Assembly: GCA_964399035.1 (NCBI GenBank)
Contig: CAYNPH010000016.1
Span: 1-63,863 of the forward strand
From: WAOL01 sp964399035
Lineage (GTDB): Archaea > Thermoproteota > Thermoprotei_A > Sulfolobales > NBVN01
Direction of reading: 5' to 3'
Length of the DNA: 63,863 bases
Shown here: positions 42,966 to 52,605 of the stretch, piece after piece
How the letters are laid out: the number at the start of each line of letters is the position of its first letter
Position numbering within the stretch: the first letter of the stretch is position 1
The notes under the pieces: model-generated
What the model was told of the DNA's origin: nothing
The model's database searches: none
The model's input: the letters and a program-made list of their open reading frames with translations, nothing else
Made by a program: the position numbers and the translations under genes

Positions 42966-43676
42966 ATGACAGAAGAGAGATACTCAAGGCAATTAAAGTT
43001 GCTTGGACGTGAGGGGCAGGAAAGATTGCATGAGGCAACAGTACTTGTTGCTGGCCTCGGAGGGCTGGGATCACCGGTTACGTTATACTTGAGCGCGGCT
43101 GGGGTCGGTAAGTTAGTCCTAGTTGATAAGGGGAGGCTGGAACTAAGCAATCTGAATAGGCAGGTGCTCTACAGCGTTAATGACATAGGGAAATTCAAAG
43201 CTTTAGTAGCGGCAGAGAAAGTACGTAGCCTTAATCCTAGTGTTAGTGTCGAGCCTTACGTGATGAATGTGCAGGATGAAAGGCTTGAGGAACTTGTGCG
43301 CCAGGCAGACGTGGTCGTTGATTGCCTTGATAATTGGGCTGGGAGATTAACGCTCGATAGGCTAACATGGATCTACTCGAAACCCTTGGTGCATGGCGGG
43401 ATAGCTGAGTTCTACGGGCAGGTCACCACCATATTAAGAGGGAAAACGCACTGCCTTAAGTGCGTCCTCGGCATAACTAGCGAGCAGGGAGGAGAGCCAC
43501 CGCAGGTTATCGGCCCTACACCTGGCGTCATAGGTGCCATCCAAGCCGCTGAAGTAATCAAGCTCGTGACAGGCATCGGTGAGCCGCTATTTAATAGACT
43601 TTTGATCATGGATCTTAAAAGAGGAGAATTTACCACGCTCGAGGTCCGCGGTAATCCCGAGTGTGAGTGCTGGTGA
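42966..43676 (+). CDS. E1-like adenylyltransferase, MoeB/ThiF type
   Basis: A 236-residue enzyme that adenylates the C-terminal glycine of a ubiquitin-like sulfur carrier (MoaD, ThiS or SAMP). The ATP site is G-L-G-G-L-G-S-P, with V-D-K-G-R-L-E-L-S-N-L-N-R-Q. A zinc site uses C-L-K-C and the final C-E-C. The expected cysteine crossover residue is in a region with few cysteines, so sulfur transfer may not need one. Serves molybdopterin, thiamine or tRNA thiolation. Gene starts 39 bases from speE; marC follows by 6 bases. Confidence 0.88.
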   Translation: MTEERYSRQLKLLGREGQERLHEATVLVAGLGGLGSPVTLYLSAAGVGKLVLVDKGRLELSNLNRQVLYSVNDIGKFKALVAAEKVRSLNPSVSVEPYVMNVQDERLEELVRQADVVVDCLDNWAGRLTLDRLTWIYSKPLVHGGIAEFYGQVTTILRGKTHCLKCVLGITSEQGGEPPQVIGPTPGVIGAIQAAEVIKLVTGIGEPLFNRLLIMDLKRGEFTTLEVRGNPECECW

Positions 43677-43682
43677 TTCATT

Positions 43683-44285
43683 GTGGTGCTGGGACTGGAT
43701 ATAGGTGCATTAATTCAGGATATCATAATGCTCTTCATTGTGATTGACCCAATAACCCTCGGGATTTACGTGGGGGCTAACACTGCTGGTCTTGAGCCTA
43801 GCCTACGTAAGGAAATAGTCCTTAGGGGTGTCACCGGCGGCACTATTATCTTGCTTTTCTTCGGTTTAGTTGGGGACAGTGTTATGAGTTACTTTGGTAT
43901 AGAGACTCAGGACTTCATGATAGCGCTAGGTATACTCTTGATGATAGTCGCCATACTTGATTTCATGGACATCAGGTACGCTTCAGAGCTACGTAGGGAT
44001 AGACCCTCGTTGGTTCCCATAGCTACCCCCCTGATAGCCGGCCCTGCAGCGATTTCAACAACGATATACATTAAGTACGCTCACGGTATAACATACGCGT
44101 TAATAGCCATAGTAGTTAACGTGTTCCTAACGTATATCTCCATGCTCGGCGGTGCTAAGCTCTCGGAAGTGCTCGGTAAGTCTGGCTCTCAATTAGTAGA
44201 TAAAGTCATAGCCCTAATACTGGCTGGGCTCGCTATCTCACTTATTCGCCGTGGAATAATCATGATCATAGCGTCGCTGAAGTAG
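43683..44285 (+). CDS. MarC-family membrane protein
   Basis: A 200-residue protein with six hydrophobic helices. F-I-V-I-D-P-I-T-L-G-I-Y near the start, the P-I-A-T-P-L-I-A-G-P-A-A-I-S-T segment (about 118-132) and the closing A-L-I-L-A-G-L-A-I-S-L match MarC/UPF0056. Once linked to antibiotic resistance in E. coli, the family has no proven transport substrate. GTG start, 6 bases after the E1-like gene. Confidence 0.88.
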   Translation: MVLGLDIGALIQDIIMLFIVIDPITLGIYVGANTAGLEPSLRKEIVLRGVTGGTIILLFFGLVGDSVMSYFGIETQDFMIALGILLMIVAILDFMDIRYASELRRDRPSLVPIATPLIAGPAAISTTIYIKYAHGITYALIAIVVNVFLTYISMLGGAKLSEVLGKSGSQLVDKVIALILAGLAISLIRRGIIMIIASLK

Positions 44286-44310
44286 ATCACACAACCACAA
44301 GGTAAGTACG

Positions 44311-46128
44311 ATGAGGTTCCCTTACACAACGGCGAGGAAAGGTCAGCTCGAGGCCTGCAAGAGGGTAGCGGAGTCCTTAGGCACATACATAGTTCTTAAA
44401 GCCCCCACGGGTTTCGGCAAAACTATAGTTGCGTTGGTCTCTCACTCAGACGTTAGTCCCGTACTGTACGGTGTCAGGACGATAAACGAAATGAGTCCCG
44501 TGATACGGGAGCTACGTAGGTCGGGCTTCTCCTTCACGTTCGTGTATAGTGCTGCTAAGATGTGTCCCTTAGCTCAAGACGCGGGCGGCGGGAAAAACGC
44601 GGAGGACTTCTGGGCTGCATGTAAGTCCTTGAGAATGAGGAAAATGTGCCCATATTTCTTCGGTATTGACGAGAAACTTGATGACGTGCGGGAATTACTT
44701 AACTCTGAGTCATCATTTGATCCCCATGTTCTGACGTCGCTGATCTCAAGTAAGGTTGGTGTTTGTCCTTTTTTCTCGCTCACTAGGTTAATTCGTGACT
44801 CACAATTCGTTGTCGTTACGTACCCTTACGTGTTTCGTGAAGAAGTGTTTGACACCGCCTTCGCCGATGTCGGGCCCGATGACTTCTACTTAATCCTAGA
44901 TGAAGCCCACACACTCCTCATACCTCAGTCCGTGATTGATGAAGAGATAGATAGCATAACGTTGGAGCAAGCATTAAAGGAGGTTAAGCAATACGGTGAG
45001 CACTATGACGAAGTTCTAAGTTACCTGAGGAATCTCTTAGGCATAGTTAGCGAGCAGAAGGGAAGGTTACTGAAGCGCGTGGATAAGACCCTAGTCCTTC
45101 CCGGCGAGGGCACGTTATTTCTCCTAGAAGACGCCCTCGCCGAGATAAGATTGAAGAAATTACTTAGAGCGCCGAGCGTGTCGGACGCTGTAGCTCTGAG
45201 CACTAAATTAAGTAAGGTTGTTAAGTTCCTCCGCTACCTAAGAGAACCCGACTTCCAGTCCTACGGGTATCTCTCTGAGTCAGAGGTAGGTATTCTTAAG
45301 GCACTTCCCTTAGGTTACGGGTTCATCAAGAGGAGGCTCTCACTATTCAGAGGCGTCCTACTCATGTCAGGCACGATGCCCCCTACGCACATATTAACGC
45401 CGATTTGCGGAGGTAACCTAACATATATCGACATCGAGTCTGAATATGGGCGTGTATTCCCTCGTCATAACATAGCGTATATTGTCGTAACCAGCGTAAC
45501 CTCCAGCTACAGGTACCGCAGTAAGGGGATGTATGAGAGGTACGCTAAGTTGATTGAAGCAGTGTTCAACGCCGTCCCTGAGGGTGTGACGTTAGTCGTT
45601 TACCCCAGCTATAACTTCATGAGCAACGTTCTGCGGTACTTGGTCATTAATGGTAAGCAGTTTGAGGAAGGTAAGGGAACTAAGTATGAGGAATTGCTTA
45701 AGACCGCTTCCGCCACCGATAGGGTATTGGTTCACTGCGTAGCCGGTGGCAAGATAACTGAGGGGTTAGAGCTACTCGACGATAAGGGCAGGTCATTAAT
45801 TAAGGCGGTAGTAGTTGCAGGCGTACCTTACCCCCAACCAGACGATTATGCTAGGGACTTCGAGAAGGTTATGGAGGGGATCGCGGGGGTCTCCGCCCGC
45901 ACGTACGTCATGGAGCTACCAGCCGTGATAAAGGTCATGCAGGCGGCTGGACGTGCCATAAGGTCCGAGCACGATGAAGCCGTGGTGATACTCTGTGATA
46001 GGAGGTATATGATGCCGAGGTTGAGGGAGCTACTTAATGAGAGGTACGATAGGATCTGCAGAGATGAAGACGAGTTAGTGGCTACTGTTAAGTCGTTCTT
46101 TGAAGGTAAGCTCTTAACCCACTCATGA
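44311..46128 (+). CDS. xpd: XPD-type DNA helicase with Fe-S cluster
   Basis: A 605-residue superfamily 2 helicase. Motif I is A31-P-T-G-F-G-K-T38, D-E-A-H is near residue 196, and the late motifs V-H-C-V-A-G-G-K-I-T-E-G-L and Q-A-A-G-R-A-I-R close the second RecA domain. Cys85, Cys104, Cys113 and Cys152 are spaced as the cluster ligands of archaeal XPD, within the arch-proximal domain. It unwinds DNA 5' to 3', likely in repair. Three-prime end overlaps the next gene on the other strand by 41 bases. Confidence 0.92.
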   Translation: MRFPYTTARKGQLEACKRVAESLGTYIVLKAPTGFGKTIVALVSHSDVSPVLYGVRTINEMSPVIRELRRSGFSFTFVYSAAKMCPLAQDAGGGKNAEDFWAACKSLRMRKMCPYFFGIDEKLDDVRELLNSESSFDPHVLTSLISSKVGVCPFFSLTRLIRDSQFVVVTYPYVFREEVFDTAFADVGPDDFYLILDEAHTLLIPQSVIDEEIDSITLEQALKEVKQYGEHYDEVLSYLRNLLGIVSEQKGRLLKRVDKTLVLPGEGTLFLLEDALAEIRLKKLLRAPSVSDAVALSTKLSKVVKFLRYLREPDFQSYGYLSESEVGILKALPLGYGFIKRRLSLFRGVLLMSGTMPPTHILTPICGGNLTYIDIESEYGRVFPRHNIAYIVVTSVTSSYRYRSKGMYERYAKLIEAVFNAVPEGVTLVVYPSYNFMSNVLRYLVINGKQFEEGKGTKYEELLKTASATDRVLVHCVAGGKITEGLELLDDKGRSLIKAVVVAGVPYPQPDDYARDFEKVMEGIAGVSARTYVMELPAVIKVMQAAGRAIRSEHDEAVVILCDRRYMMPRLRELLNERYDRICRDEDELVATVKSFFEGKLLTHS

Positions 46129-46711
46129 CGATATATATCAGTATTAAGTAACTCACAATTATCGCTGTTGATGACGGCGCATACCCTATCGCGATGTAAA
46201 GCCCTAGGAAACCCACGCTCTCAACAATACCTGACGTGGACCCCATGGTTGAACCGTCCTGCAGGTGTAGAGGAGCTGTACCGTAGAGAGGTAGCGTGAT
46301 AACCCCCGCGGCTAGTAAGGCTACGGCGAGGGCCGCACGTACCTCCCTCCCAATTCCTAGAATGTCAAATATTGGGAGCAGTAACGGTACTGGGGAAGGG
46401 AACCCAAGTATTAGGGACAGCAGGAGTAATTCCTTTGCGGGCAACATCACGGCGATCATGGAGAGTACCGCGGACGTCATGGCGAGCGCTATGGATGCCG
46501 TGCCCAGCAATACGTACTTCAGCGTCTTCCCTACAGGGGCCTTAACCATTACGGCGATAGCCGCGAGAACAACCACGATGTAGGACAAGAAAGGAGAGAG
46601 AAACAGGGTTAGCGATAGTATGAATAACCCTACGGTGATTATCACACCTGAACTAACTCCACGTTCATGCGTGGCGCTCTGTCCCTCTATCCCGCTTAAC
46701 TCCTCGCTCAT
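46088..46711 (-). CDS. Polytopic membrane protein of unknown function
   Basis: A 207-residue protein with a soluble acidic N-terminus (about 20 residues) followed by six or seven hydrophobic segments. Pro-rich F-P-S-P-V-P-L-L-L-P-I and a polar loop (H-L-Q-D-G-S-T-M-G-S) break the last helices. Its start overlaps the end of the amidohydrolase gene by 4 bases (ATGA), so it is the last gene of the adenine deaminase-dihydropyrimidinase operon and might be a transporter for a purine or pyrimidine breakdown product. That role is inferred from place only. Confidence 0.7.
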   Translation of the reverse strand: MSEELSGIEGQSATHERGVSSGVIITVGLFILSLTLFLSPFLSYIVVVLAAIAVMVKAPVGKTLKYVLLGTASIALAMTSAVLSMIAVMLPAKELLLLSLILGFPSPVPLLLPIFDILGIGREVRAALAVALLAAGVITLPLYGTAPLHLQDGSTMGSTSGIVESVGFLGLYIAIGYAPSSTAIIVSYLILIYIVMSGLRAYLQRTT

Positions 46712-48081
46712 GACTTCACGTACCTTGGACTCGCATTTTCCCTTATGAATTCCCTATCCTCTATAACAACCTTACCGTTCACTATTAAGTGCTTGGCCCA
46801 CCCGCATAGTTCCATGCCTTCGTAGGGGGTCCAATCAACCTTATGGTGAAGCACATCTGGCTTGACCTTAATCGTTAGGCTAGGATCTATCAACGCTATG
46901 TCCGCATCCGAGCCTACGGTTAAGGTACCTTTCCTTGGGTAAACACCCATTATCTTGGCCGGGTTAGTGGACGTTACCTCAACGTACCTCTCAATCGTCA
47001 GTAGTCCAAGCCTCCTGATACCGTACGTGAATATTGCTGGAAACATTGTCTCTATCCCAGGTATGCCTCCCCAAGCGCTCCACACATCGACTTCCTTCTC
47101 ATCACGTGGTGAGGGAGCGTGATCGGAGGTGACGGCGTCTATAGTCCCATCCGCTAGGGCCCTCCATAATTCCCGCACATCATCCTTCGTTTTCAACGCT
47201 GGGTTCATCTTAAGGTAATTACCCCACTTCATGACGTCGTCCTTAGTGAATAGGAGGTAATGAGGACAGGTCTCGGCAGTTACCTGCACACTAGCTTCCT
47301 TGGCTTTCCTAATGAGCTTCGCGCTCAGACCTGCTGATACGTGTGCGAAGTGGACACGCGCATTCAGCATTTTCGCGATAATGAGTATCCTTGCTACGGC
47401 TGAGGCCTCAGCTTCAGCAGGTCTTGACTCATGATGGGCTATTGGGTCATCCCTCCCTAACTTCCTGTACTTTTCGATGAAGTAGTCCAGGATGGCGTCG
47501 TCCTCGGCGTGAATCATTACGGTTCCGTCGTTTGAGTTAACGACTTCTATGACCTTCGTCATCCCGGCATCACTTGCTGGGCGGAATGGCTTACAGGTGA
47601 ATAACTTGAACGCCTTTACCCCTGCATCACGCAGTTGCTTTACGTTACCGATGTTCCTCTCATTCATCATTCCGGCTATGATGCCGAAGTTAATTACTGA
47701 GTTACGTAACCCTTCCTTAACCTTTATCTCCAGCGTCTTGAGATCCTCAACATACATTCTCAAGGGCATGTCATATACTGTTGTTATGGAGCCATACGCC
47801 GCCGCCAGCGAACCTGTGAAGAAATCTTCGTGGTGCGTGTAGTCTGGGTCATAAATATGCGCGTGGATCTCTATACCGCCCGGCACTGCTATTAATCCTT
47901 TGGCATCAATAATCTTATCGTACTGATTAGCGGTTAACTCGGTGTCATGAGCACTTATCTTCACTACCTTATCATCCGCTACATGGATGTTAGCCTCCCG
48001 CAAGTAGTTATCTTTGATGAGTACTTTAGCACCCCGTATCAGGAGGGAAGCCAAGGCTTCTCCCTCATTCCTCCGCTTCAA
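46708..48081 (-). CDS. Dihydropyrimidinase/allantoinase/dihydroorotase-family amidohydrolase
   Basis: A 457-residue cyclic amidohydrolase. First metal site G-I-E-I-H-A-H-I-Y, the carbamylated-lysine candidate F-K-L-F-T-C-K-P, His in M-I-H-A-E-D and F-A-H-V-S, and Asp in T-S-D-H-A-P are all seen. Ring-opening of allantoin, hydantoin, dihydropyrimidine or dihydroorotate is possible; M-N-P-A-L-K and the distance between motifs lean to allantoinase/dihydropyrimidinase. It overlaps adenine deaminase by 17 bases and is in one operon with it, which favours a purine-breakdown role. Confidence 0.85.
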   Translation of the reverse strand: MKRRNEGEALASLLIRGAKVLIKDNYLREANIHVADDKVVKISAHDTELTANQYDKIIDAKGLIAVPGGIEIHAHIYDPDYTHHEDFFTGSLAAAYGSITTVYDMPLRMYVEDLKTLEIKVKEGLRNSVINFGIIAGMMNERNIGNVKQLRDAGVKAFKLFTCKPFRPASDAGMTKVIEVVNSNDGTVMIHAEDDAILDYFIEKYRKLGRDDPIAHHESRPAEAEASAVARILIIAKMLNARVHFAHVSAGLSAKLIRKAKEASVQVTAETCPHYLLFTKDDVMKWGNYLKMNPALKTKDDVRELWRALADGTIDAVTSDHAPSPRDEKEVDVWSAWGGIPGIETMFPAIFTYGIRRLGLLTIERYVEVTSTNPAKIMGVYPRKGTLTVGSDADIALIDPSLTIKVKPDVLHHKVDWTPYEGMELCGWAKHLIVNGKVVIEDREFIRENASPRYVKS

Positions 48082-49918
48082 CCTCTAAGATGGGATCTAT
48101 GATCTTCCCTGCGAGGACGTCCACTACTCCCTTATCCGTTACCCTGACTTCGGGGATCACCGGTAAGGAGAGTAGCGCTATCGTCATGAAGCATTCATGG
48201 TAGTTCATCCCCATGGCCATGAGGGCCTTCCTGTAGGCCTCCAGCTCCTCGTAAACCTCCTCGAAGGGTTTATCAGACATTAGCCCAGCTATAGGCAGCC
48301 TCACCGACCCTATCACCGCACCGTTCAGTACAGCAACCATACCTCCTCCCATCCTTACTAGTTCGTCAACGGCTTTCGCCATCTCATCCAGTGTTTTACC
48401 GACAACTACCACGTTATGGACGTCGTGAGCTATTGTTTGTGCTAATGCACCCTTCTTTAAGCCTAGGCCTACAACTATTCCCTTGCCTACGTTGCCTGTT
48501 GCGTGGTGTCTTTCTATGGTTGCTATGTATGCGGTGTCGCCGACAGGTAGTTCTATGATACCTTCATTCACGTTTGCTTCTATGATCTCCTTCTTTGTTA
48601 TTGCCTTCCCAGGAACAGCCCGGATTGCTAGGAACTTTACCTTCCCTTTCCTCGCCGGTGCCTTTATCGCTAAGTCCTCTGCTTGGATTCTACGCCCTAT
48701 GTTCATTGTCTTATAGGCTTTCTCAGGGAACTTGTAGCGCTTAGCACTTGATGCTATGTACTTTCCGTTATGAACTACTACCTTACCGTTTACTATCACG
48801 TCACGTACCTCGAACTGTCTGAAGTTCTTTAGAACCACTATATCTGCGAACCTTCCGGGAGTTACCGCGCCTATCTCCGGTAGCTTTAGGTATTCTGCTA
48901 CGTTTATCGTTGCCATCTGAACGGCTGTTATTGGATCTATTCCTAATGAGACAGCCCTCCTGAGGATCCTGTCGAGGTGGCCCTCATCAACTAGGTCGGT
49001 AACCTCGATATCGTCGCTGGCGAAGACTAGGTACCTCGTGTTGATGCGCATGTACGTGAGTATCTTTGAAAGCTCGTCTAGGTCCTTCCACGCTGACCCT
49101 TCCCTGACAAGCACGTGCATCCCGTTCCTGAGCTTCATCAGCGCTTCCGTTATGAAGACCGACTCGTGATCACCTTCGATTCCGGAGGCTGCGTAAGGAA
49201 CCAACATGTCCTCTGGTAGTTGCGGCGCGTGACCGTCGACTACCTTGCCAGCTAGTTTTGCGCATGATATCTTCCTCATTATCTCTTCGTCAGCGTTGAT
49301 TACGCTTAGGAAGTCCATTACTTCCCCTAAACCTATCACTTCCTCCTCTTTCATCAGCTTCTCAGTATCATCTGCTGTTATTGTTGAGCCTACGGTGTCG
49401 AGTCCCGCCTTTGTGGGGGGCACGCATGAAGGGACGTAGAAGAAAACTCGGAGGGGTACGTGTCGTGATTCCTCGATGAACATCTTAACTCCATCGACGC
49501 CTAGGACATTCGCGATCTCGTGCGGATCTGCTGCCACTGTCGTTGTTCCGTGGATTAGGGCTGCCCTACTGAATTCTTGTACCGTAAGTAGGGAGGATTC
49601 TATATGGACGTGGGGCTCTATGAATCCTGGTGTTACCATTTCAGCGTCTTTAACATCCATTATGATGGTTTCCGGCCCTCTATACTTGTCCACGTCGAAG
49701 TACCCTACACGGACTACGTAGTTATTCCATATCGCGATGTTAACCTTCTCCCTTATGTCGCCAACTACTACGTCAACTAGGTCTGCGTTAGTGATTATTA
49801 AGTCAGCTTTCACCCTGCCCTGAGCAGCGAGCACGATGTTACGCAGGGTCTGAGGGGAGTAATCCTTTCTTAACGTTTTTGTTGTAGTACCCTCACTACC
49901 CATGATTAAATACCTCAC
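48065..49918 (-). CDS. ade: Adenine deaminase
   Basis: A 617-residue Ade-type amidohydrolase, which turns adenine into hypoxanthine. P-G-F-I-E-P-H-V-H-I-E-S-S-L, A-A-D-P-H-E-I-A-N-V-L-G, G-L-G-E-V-M-D-F, and the family's C-terminal domain with M-G-G-G and D-V-H-N-V are present; length is normal. First gene of a three-gene minus-strand operon; it diverges from another amidohydrolase gene across 69 bases with a TATA-like GATTTATATATG near 49951. Confidence 0.93.
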   Translation of the reverse strand: MRYLIMGSEGTTTKTLRKDYSPQTLRNIVLAAQGRVKADLIITNADLVDVVVGDIREKVNIAIWNNYVVRVGYFDVDKYRGPETIIMDVKDAEMVTPGFIEPHVHIESSLLTVQEFSRAALIHGTTTVAADPHEIANVLGVDGVKMFIEESRHVPLRVFFYVPSCVPPTKAGLDTVGSTITADDTEKLMKEEEVIGLGEVMDFLSVINADEEIMRKISCAKLAGKVVDGHAPQLPEDMLVPYAASGIEGDHESVFITEALMKLRNGMHVLVREGSAWKDLDELSKILTYMRINTRYLVFASDDIEVTDLVDEGHLDRILRRAVSLGIDPITAVQMATINVAEYLKLPEIGAVTPGRFADIVVLKNFRQFEVRDVIVNGKVVVHNGKYIASSAKRYKFPEKAYKTMNIGRRIQAEDLAIKAPARKGKVKFLAIRAVPGKAITKKEIIEANVNEGIIELPVGDTAYIATIERHHATGNVGKGIVVGLGLKKGALAQTIAHDVHNVVVVGKTLDEMAKAVDELVRMGGGMVAVLNGAVIGSVRLPIAGLMSDKPFEEVYEELEAYRKALMAMGMNYHECFMTIALLSLPVIPEVRVTDKGVVDVLAGKIIDPILEVEAEE

Positions 49919-49987
49919 TTGTGTGTTAAACTGAGCAATGAGAAAATAAGGATTTATATATGATGCCTAAATTAAAAGGGGGTATCA

Positions 49988-51388
49988 TTGGCTGATATTT
50001 ACGTGAGAGGCAAATTTGTCATAACCGTGGATAAAGACAGAAAAATTATTAAGGATGGTTGTGTCGCCATTGAGGACGGACGCGTAATAGCCGTCGGCAA
50101 GTGCGAGGAGCTTGATAAGGATTTCAGAGGAAAAGCTAAGGAAGAAATTGACGCGCCACGCTCCATAATAATGCCCGGTTTAGTCGACACACACGTACAC
50201 TTAGTGCAGGGCATGCTCAAGGCCTGCGCCAACTACAAAAGGCTGATTCCATGGTTAACCAAGTGTGTATGGCCTCTTCAGGGCAATATGACGGCGGACG
50301 ACGCGTTGGCTGCCGCCTCCCTCACGATGCTGGAGATGATAAAGACCGGGACAACGACATTCCTTGAAACCGGGATGGTCGGGAGGTACGGGCCCGACCG
50401 CATAATTGAGCGGGTGCATGATGTAGGGTTAAGGGCGGCGATAGCTAGGCACGTGATGGACATGACCGGCTACGCGTTAGAGGAGAACGCCCTTCATCCC
50501 GGCTTAATAGAAAGCGGAGAGCAGAGTATGGGAGACACAGAGAGACTTTATAGGAAGTACCACGGATGGGACGGCAGGATATTCGTGTGGTTCGGCCCGA
50601 GAACACCTGGAGCAGTGAGCGTTGAGCTCTACAGGGAAATATCAGCTAAGGCTAAGGAACTGGGCACGGGAATAACGATGCATTTAGCAGAAGTACCTGA
50701 GGACGTTGAGTACATGACGAAGGTCTTCAACAGGAAGCCTGTGGAGTTCGCTCATTGGGTTGGATTAACCGGACCTAACGTCGTTCTAGTGCACGTTGTG
50801 TGGGCGAGTGATGAGGAAATAGAACTCTTGGCTAAGACTGGCACTCACGTCAGCCATAACCCGTCAAGCAACTCCAAGCTCGGTTCTGGCATAGCTAGGG
50901 TGTCCGACATGCTAAGGGCTGGAGTGAACGTCACGCTGGGATGTGATGGGGGTCCGAGTAACGACAATTACGACCTCATAGAGGAGATGAAGATAGCTGC
51001 GCTGTTGCAACCTGCAGTGAAACGCGATGCTGAGGCCATTAGGGCTGAGGACGTAATAGAGATGGCTACCATAAGAGGTGCTCGTGCCCTGGGTCTCGAG
51101 AATGAGATAGGATCCATAGAGGTAGGTAAGAAAGCTGACATCATAGTTATTAATTACTGGGATCCCAAGCTAATGCCCATGAACGACCCAGTCTCACACG
51201 TGGTGTACGCGGCACATGGTGATGATGTTACCGACGTGATAATAGACGGGAAGATAATAATGAGGAATAGGAAGGTACTCACTATGGATGAGGAAAAAGT
51301 TCTGGAGGACGTTCAGAAACACGCAAGGGAGTTATTTGAGCGCGCAGGAGTTTGTGTCGAACCTAACATTAAGTGGCCTATAGTGTGA
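49988..51388 (+). CDS. SAH/guanine/cytosine deaminase-like amidohydrolase
   Basis: A 466-residue metal amidohydrolase of the MtaD/TrzN branch. Zinc ligands: H-V-H in G-L-V-D-T-H-V-H-L, His in T-M-H-L-A-E, and Asp in T-L-G-C-D-G-G-P-S; H-N-P-S-S-N-S-K-L-G-S-G is the family mark. Members deaminate S-adenosylhomocysteine, 5'-methylthioadenosine, guanine or N-substituted amines. Divergent from ade, so the pair may share control. TTG start with GGGGG before it. Confidence 0.87.
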   Translation: MADIYVRGKFVITVDKDRKIIKDGCVAIEDGRVIAVGKCEELDKDFRGKAKEEIDAPRSIIMPGLVDTHVHLVQGMLKACANYKRLIPWLTKCVWPLQGNMTADDALAAASLTMLEMIKTGTTTFLETGMVGRYGPDRIIERVHDVGLRAAIARHVMDMTGYALEENALHPGLIESGEQSMGDTERLYRKYHGWDGRIFVWFGPRTPGAVSVELYREISAKAKELGTGITMHLAEVPEDVEYMTKVFNRKPVEFAHWVGLTGPNVVLVHVVWASDEEIELLAKTGTHVSHNPSSNSKLGSGIARVSDMLRAGVNVTLGCDGGPSNDNYDLIEEMKIAALLQPAVKRDAEAIRAEDVIEMATIRGARALGLENEIGSIEVGKKADIIVINYWDPKLMPMNDPVSHVVYAAHGDDVTDVIIDGKIIMRNRKVLTMDEEKVLEDVQKHARELFERAGVCVEPNIKWPIV

Positions 51389-51456
51389 CTTAATGGAACC
51401 TTCGACACCCGTTAAATTTTTCTCACTCTAACCCCAGTTTCTCGGGGAAACAAATA

Positions 51457-52173
51457 TTGGTAAGTGACTACGTACGCGAAATAATAGCGAAGAGAATTGC
51501 TGGAGATATAGTCATGAGTAATGAGCACGGCTCAGCACTCCGTCGCTGGAGGGAGATATTCAACGCCACACAACAGGAATTAGCCAGGATAATGGGAATA
51601 AGCGCATCAGTCATTAGCGATTACGAGAAAGGGAGGCGCTCACCAGGGGTTAAGTTCCTACGTAGGTTCGTGGATGCTTTGTTGCTCATAGACTCCAAGC
51701 GGGATTGGGCAACTGTGAAGCAACTTGCTAGATCCCTCAGCATAAATGTCGGCGCGATACTAGATGCTAGGGAACTCAGCATACCGTTAACGCTAGCTGA
51801 ACTCGTTGACGTTGTTGAGGGTATCATCGTTAACTCACACGCCAACCCGCGTCTCGAGCTTTACGGTTACACAATAATTGACAGTATTGGAGCTATAGAG
51901 ACGATGAGCGGCAATGAGTTCTGGCAGATAATGGGCACGACCAGTCGAAGAGCGTTGGTCTTTACTAAAGTGCATTTAGGACGTTCACCAATGATAGCCG
52001 TGAGGGTCGCACCAGTAAAGCCAGCAGCCGTCGTCTTCCATGGTTCTAGGAAGGTGGATCCGCTGGCGATCAGGTTAGCTGATAGGGAGGGTATCCCGTT
52101 GATACTATCGCTTAAGGAGGATCCTAAGTCATTAATTAGTGCGCTACGGAACGCTACTTCACTGCACCTATGA
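51457..52173 (+). CDS. XRE-type HTH transcription regulator, archaeal (COG1709-like)
   Basis: A 238-residue protein. Residues about 27-75 form the HTH (L-R-R-W-R-E-I-F-N-A-T-Q-Q-E-L-A-R-I-M-G-I-S-type run with S-V-I-S-D-Y-E-K-G-R). The rest resembles the long archaeal regulators with a C-terminal ligand-like domain (P-A-A-V-V-F-H-G-S-R-K-V-D-P-L-A). Positioned 68 bases after the deaminase gene, in the same direction, it is the likely local regulator of the purine genes. TTG start. Confidence 0.82.
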   Translation: MVSDYVREIIAKRIAGDIVMSNEHGSALRRWREIFNATQQELARIMGISASVISDYEKGRRSPGVKFLRRFVDALLLIDSKRDWATVKQLARSLSINVGAILDARELSIPLTLAELVDVVEGIIVNSHANPRLELYGYTIIDSIGAIETMSGNEFWQIMGTTSRRALVFTKVHLGRSPMIAVRVAPVKPAAVVFHGSRKVDPLAIRLADREGIPLILSLKEDPKSLISALRNATSLHL

Positions 52174-52181
52174 CCTAACCT

Positions 52182-52547
52182 TCACTCACCGGAGGTTAGC
52201 AGCAAGATTGCTTGGGCTATGTCCCCGTTTGCTTCCTCTAACGCCTTGATGGCCTCATCCCTACCTACGCCTGTTTGCTCCATTATGAAGCGTATATCCT
52301 CCTCGGAGAACTTTACTTCCTTAACCTCAGGTGCTCTCTCGATTACTTCCTCCTTCCCACCCATGATCTGATAGATCTTCTGCCCCTGCGCCTTCATCAC
52401 GATTACTTGGGGTGTCCTTATGATTAGCTCCTTATCCTCTAGAGTTATGGTTACTGAGCGTACACCCTCAAGCTCCTTCACATCGATACCTAACCGCTTC
52501 ATTGCCCGCTTCAAATCCCTCGGATTCATCGAGAACATTCCTATCAC
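52182..52547 (-). CDS. nac: Nascent polypeptide-associated complex protein
   Basis: A 121-residue archaeal NAC. The NAC beta-barrel covers residues about 15-70 (V-R-S-V-T-I-T-L-E-D-K-E-L-I-I-R) and a UBA helix bundle the C-terminus (I-R-F-I-M-E-Q-T-G-V...A-L-E-E-A-N-G-D-I-A-Q-A-I). It binds ribosomes and new chains as a homodimer. Start at 52547 (or ATG 52529 in M-N-P-R-D-L) is not fixed. Divergent from the nuclease gene. Confidence 0.93.
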   Translation of the reverse strand: MIGMFSMNPRDLKRAMKRLGIDVKELEGVRSVTITLEDKELIIRTPQVIVMKAQGQKIYQIMGGKEEVIERAPEVKEVKFSEEDIRFIMEQTGVGRDEAIKALEEANGDIAQAILLLTSGE

Positions 52548-52605
52548 GACCTCAGTTCAGCTTATTACCTGTCAGAATAAAGGGTTTTCTCAGGTGTTAG
52601 GAGGA

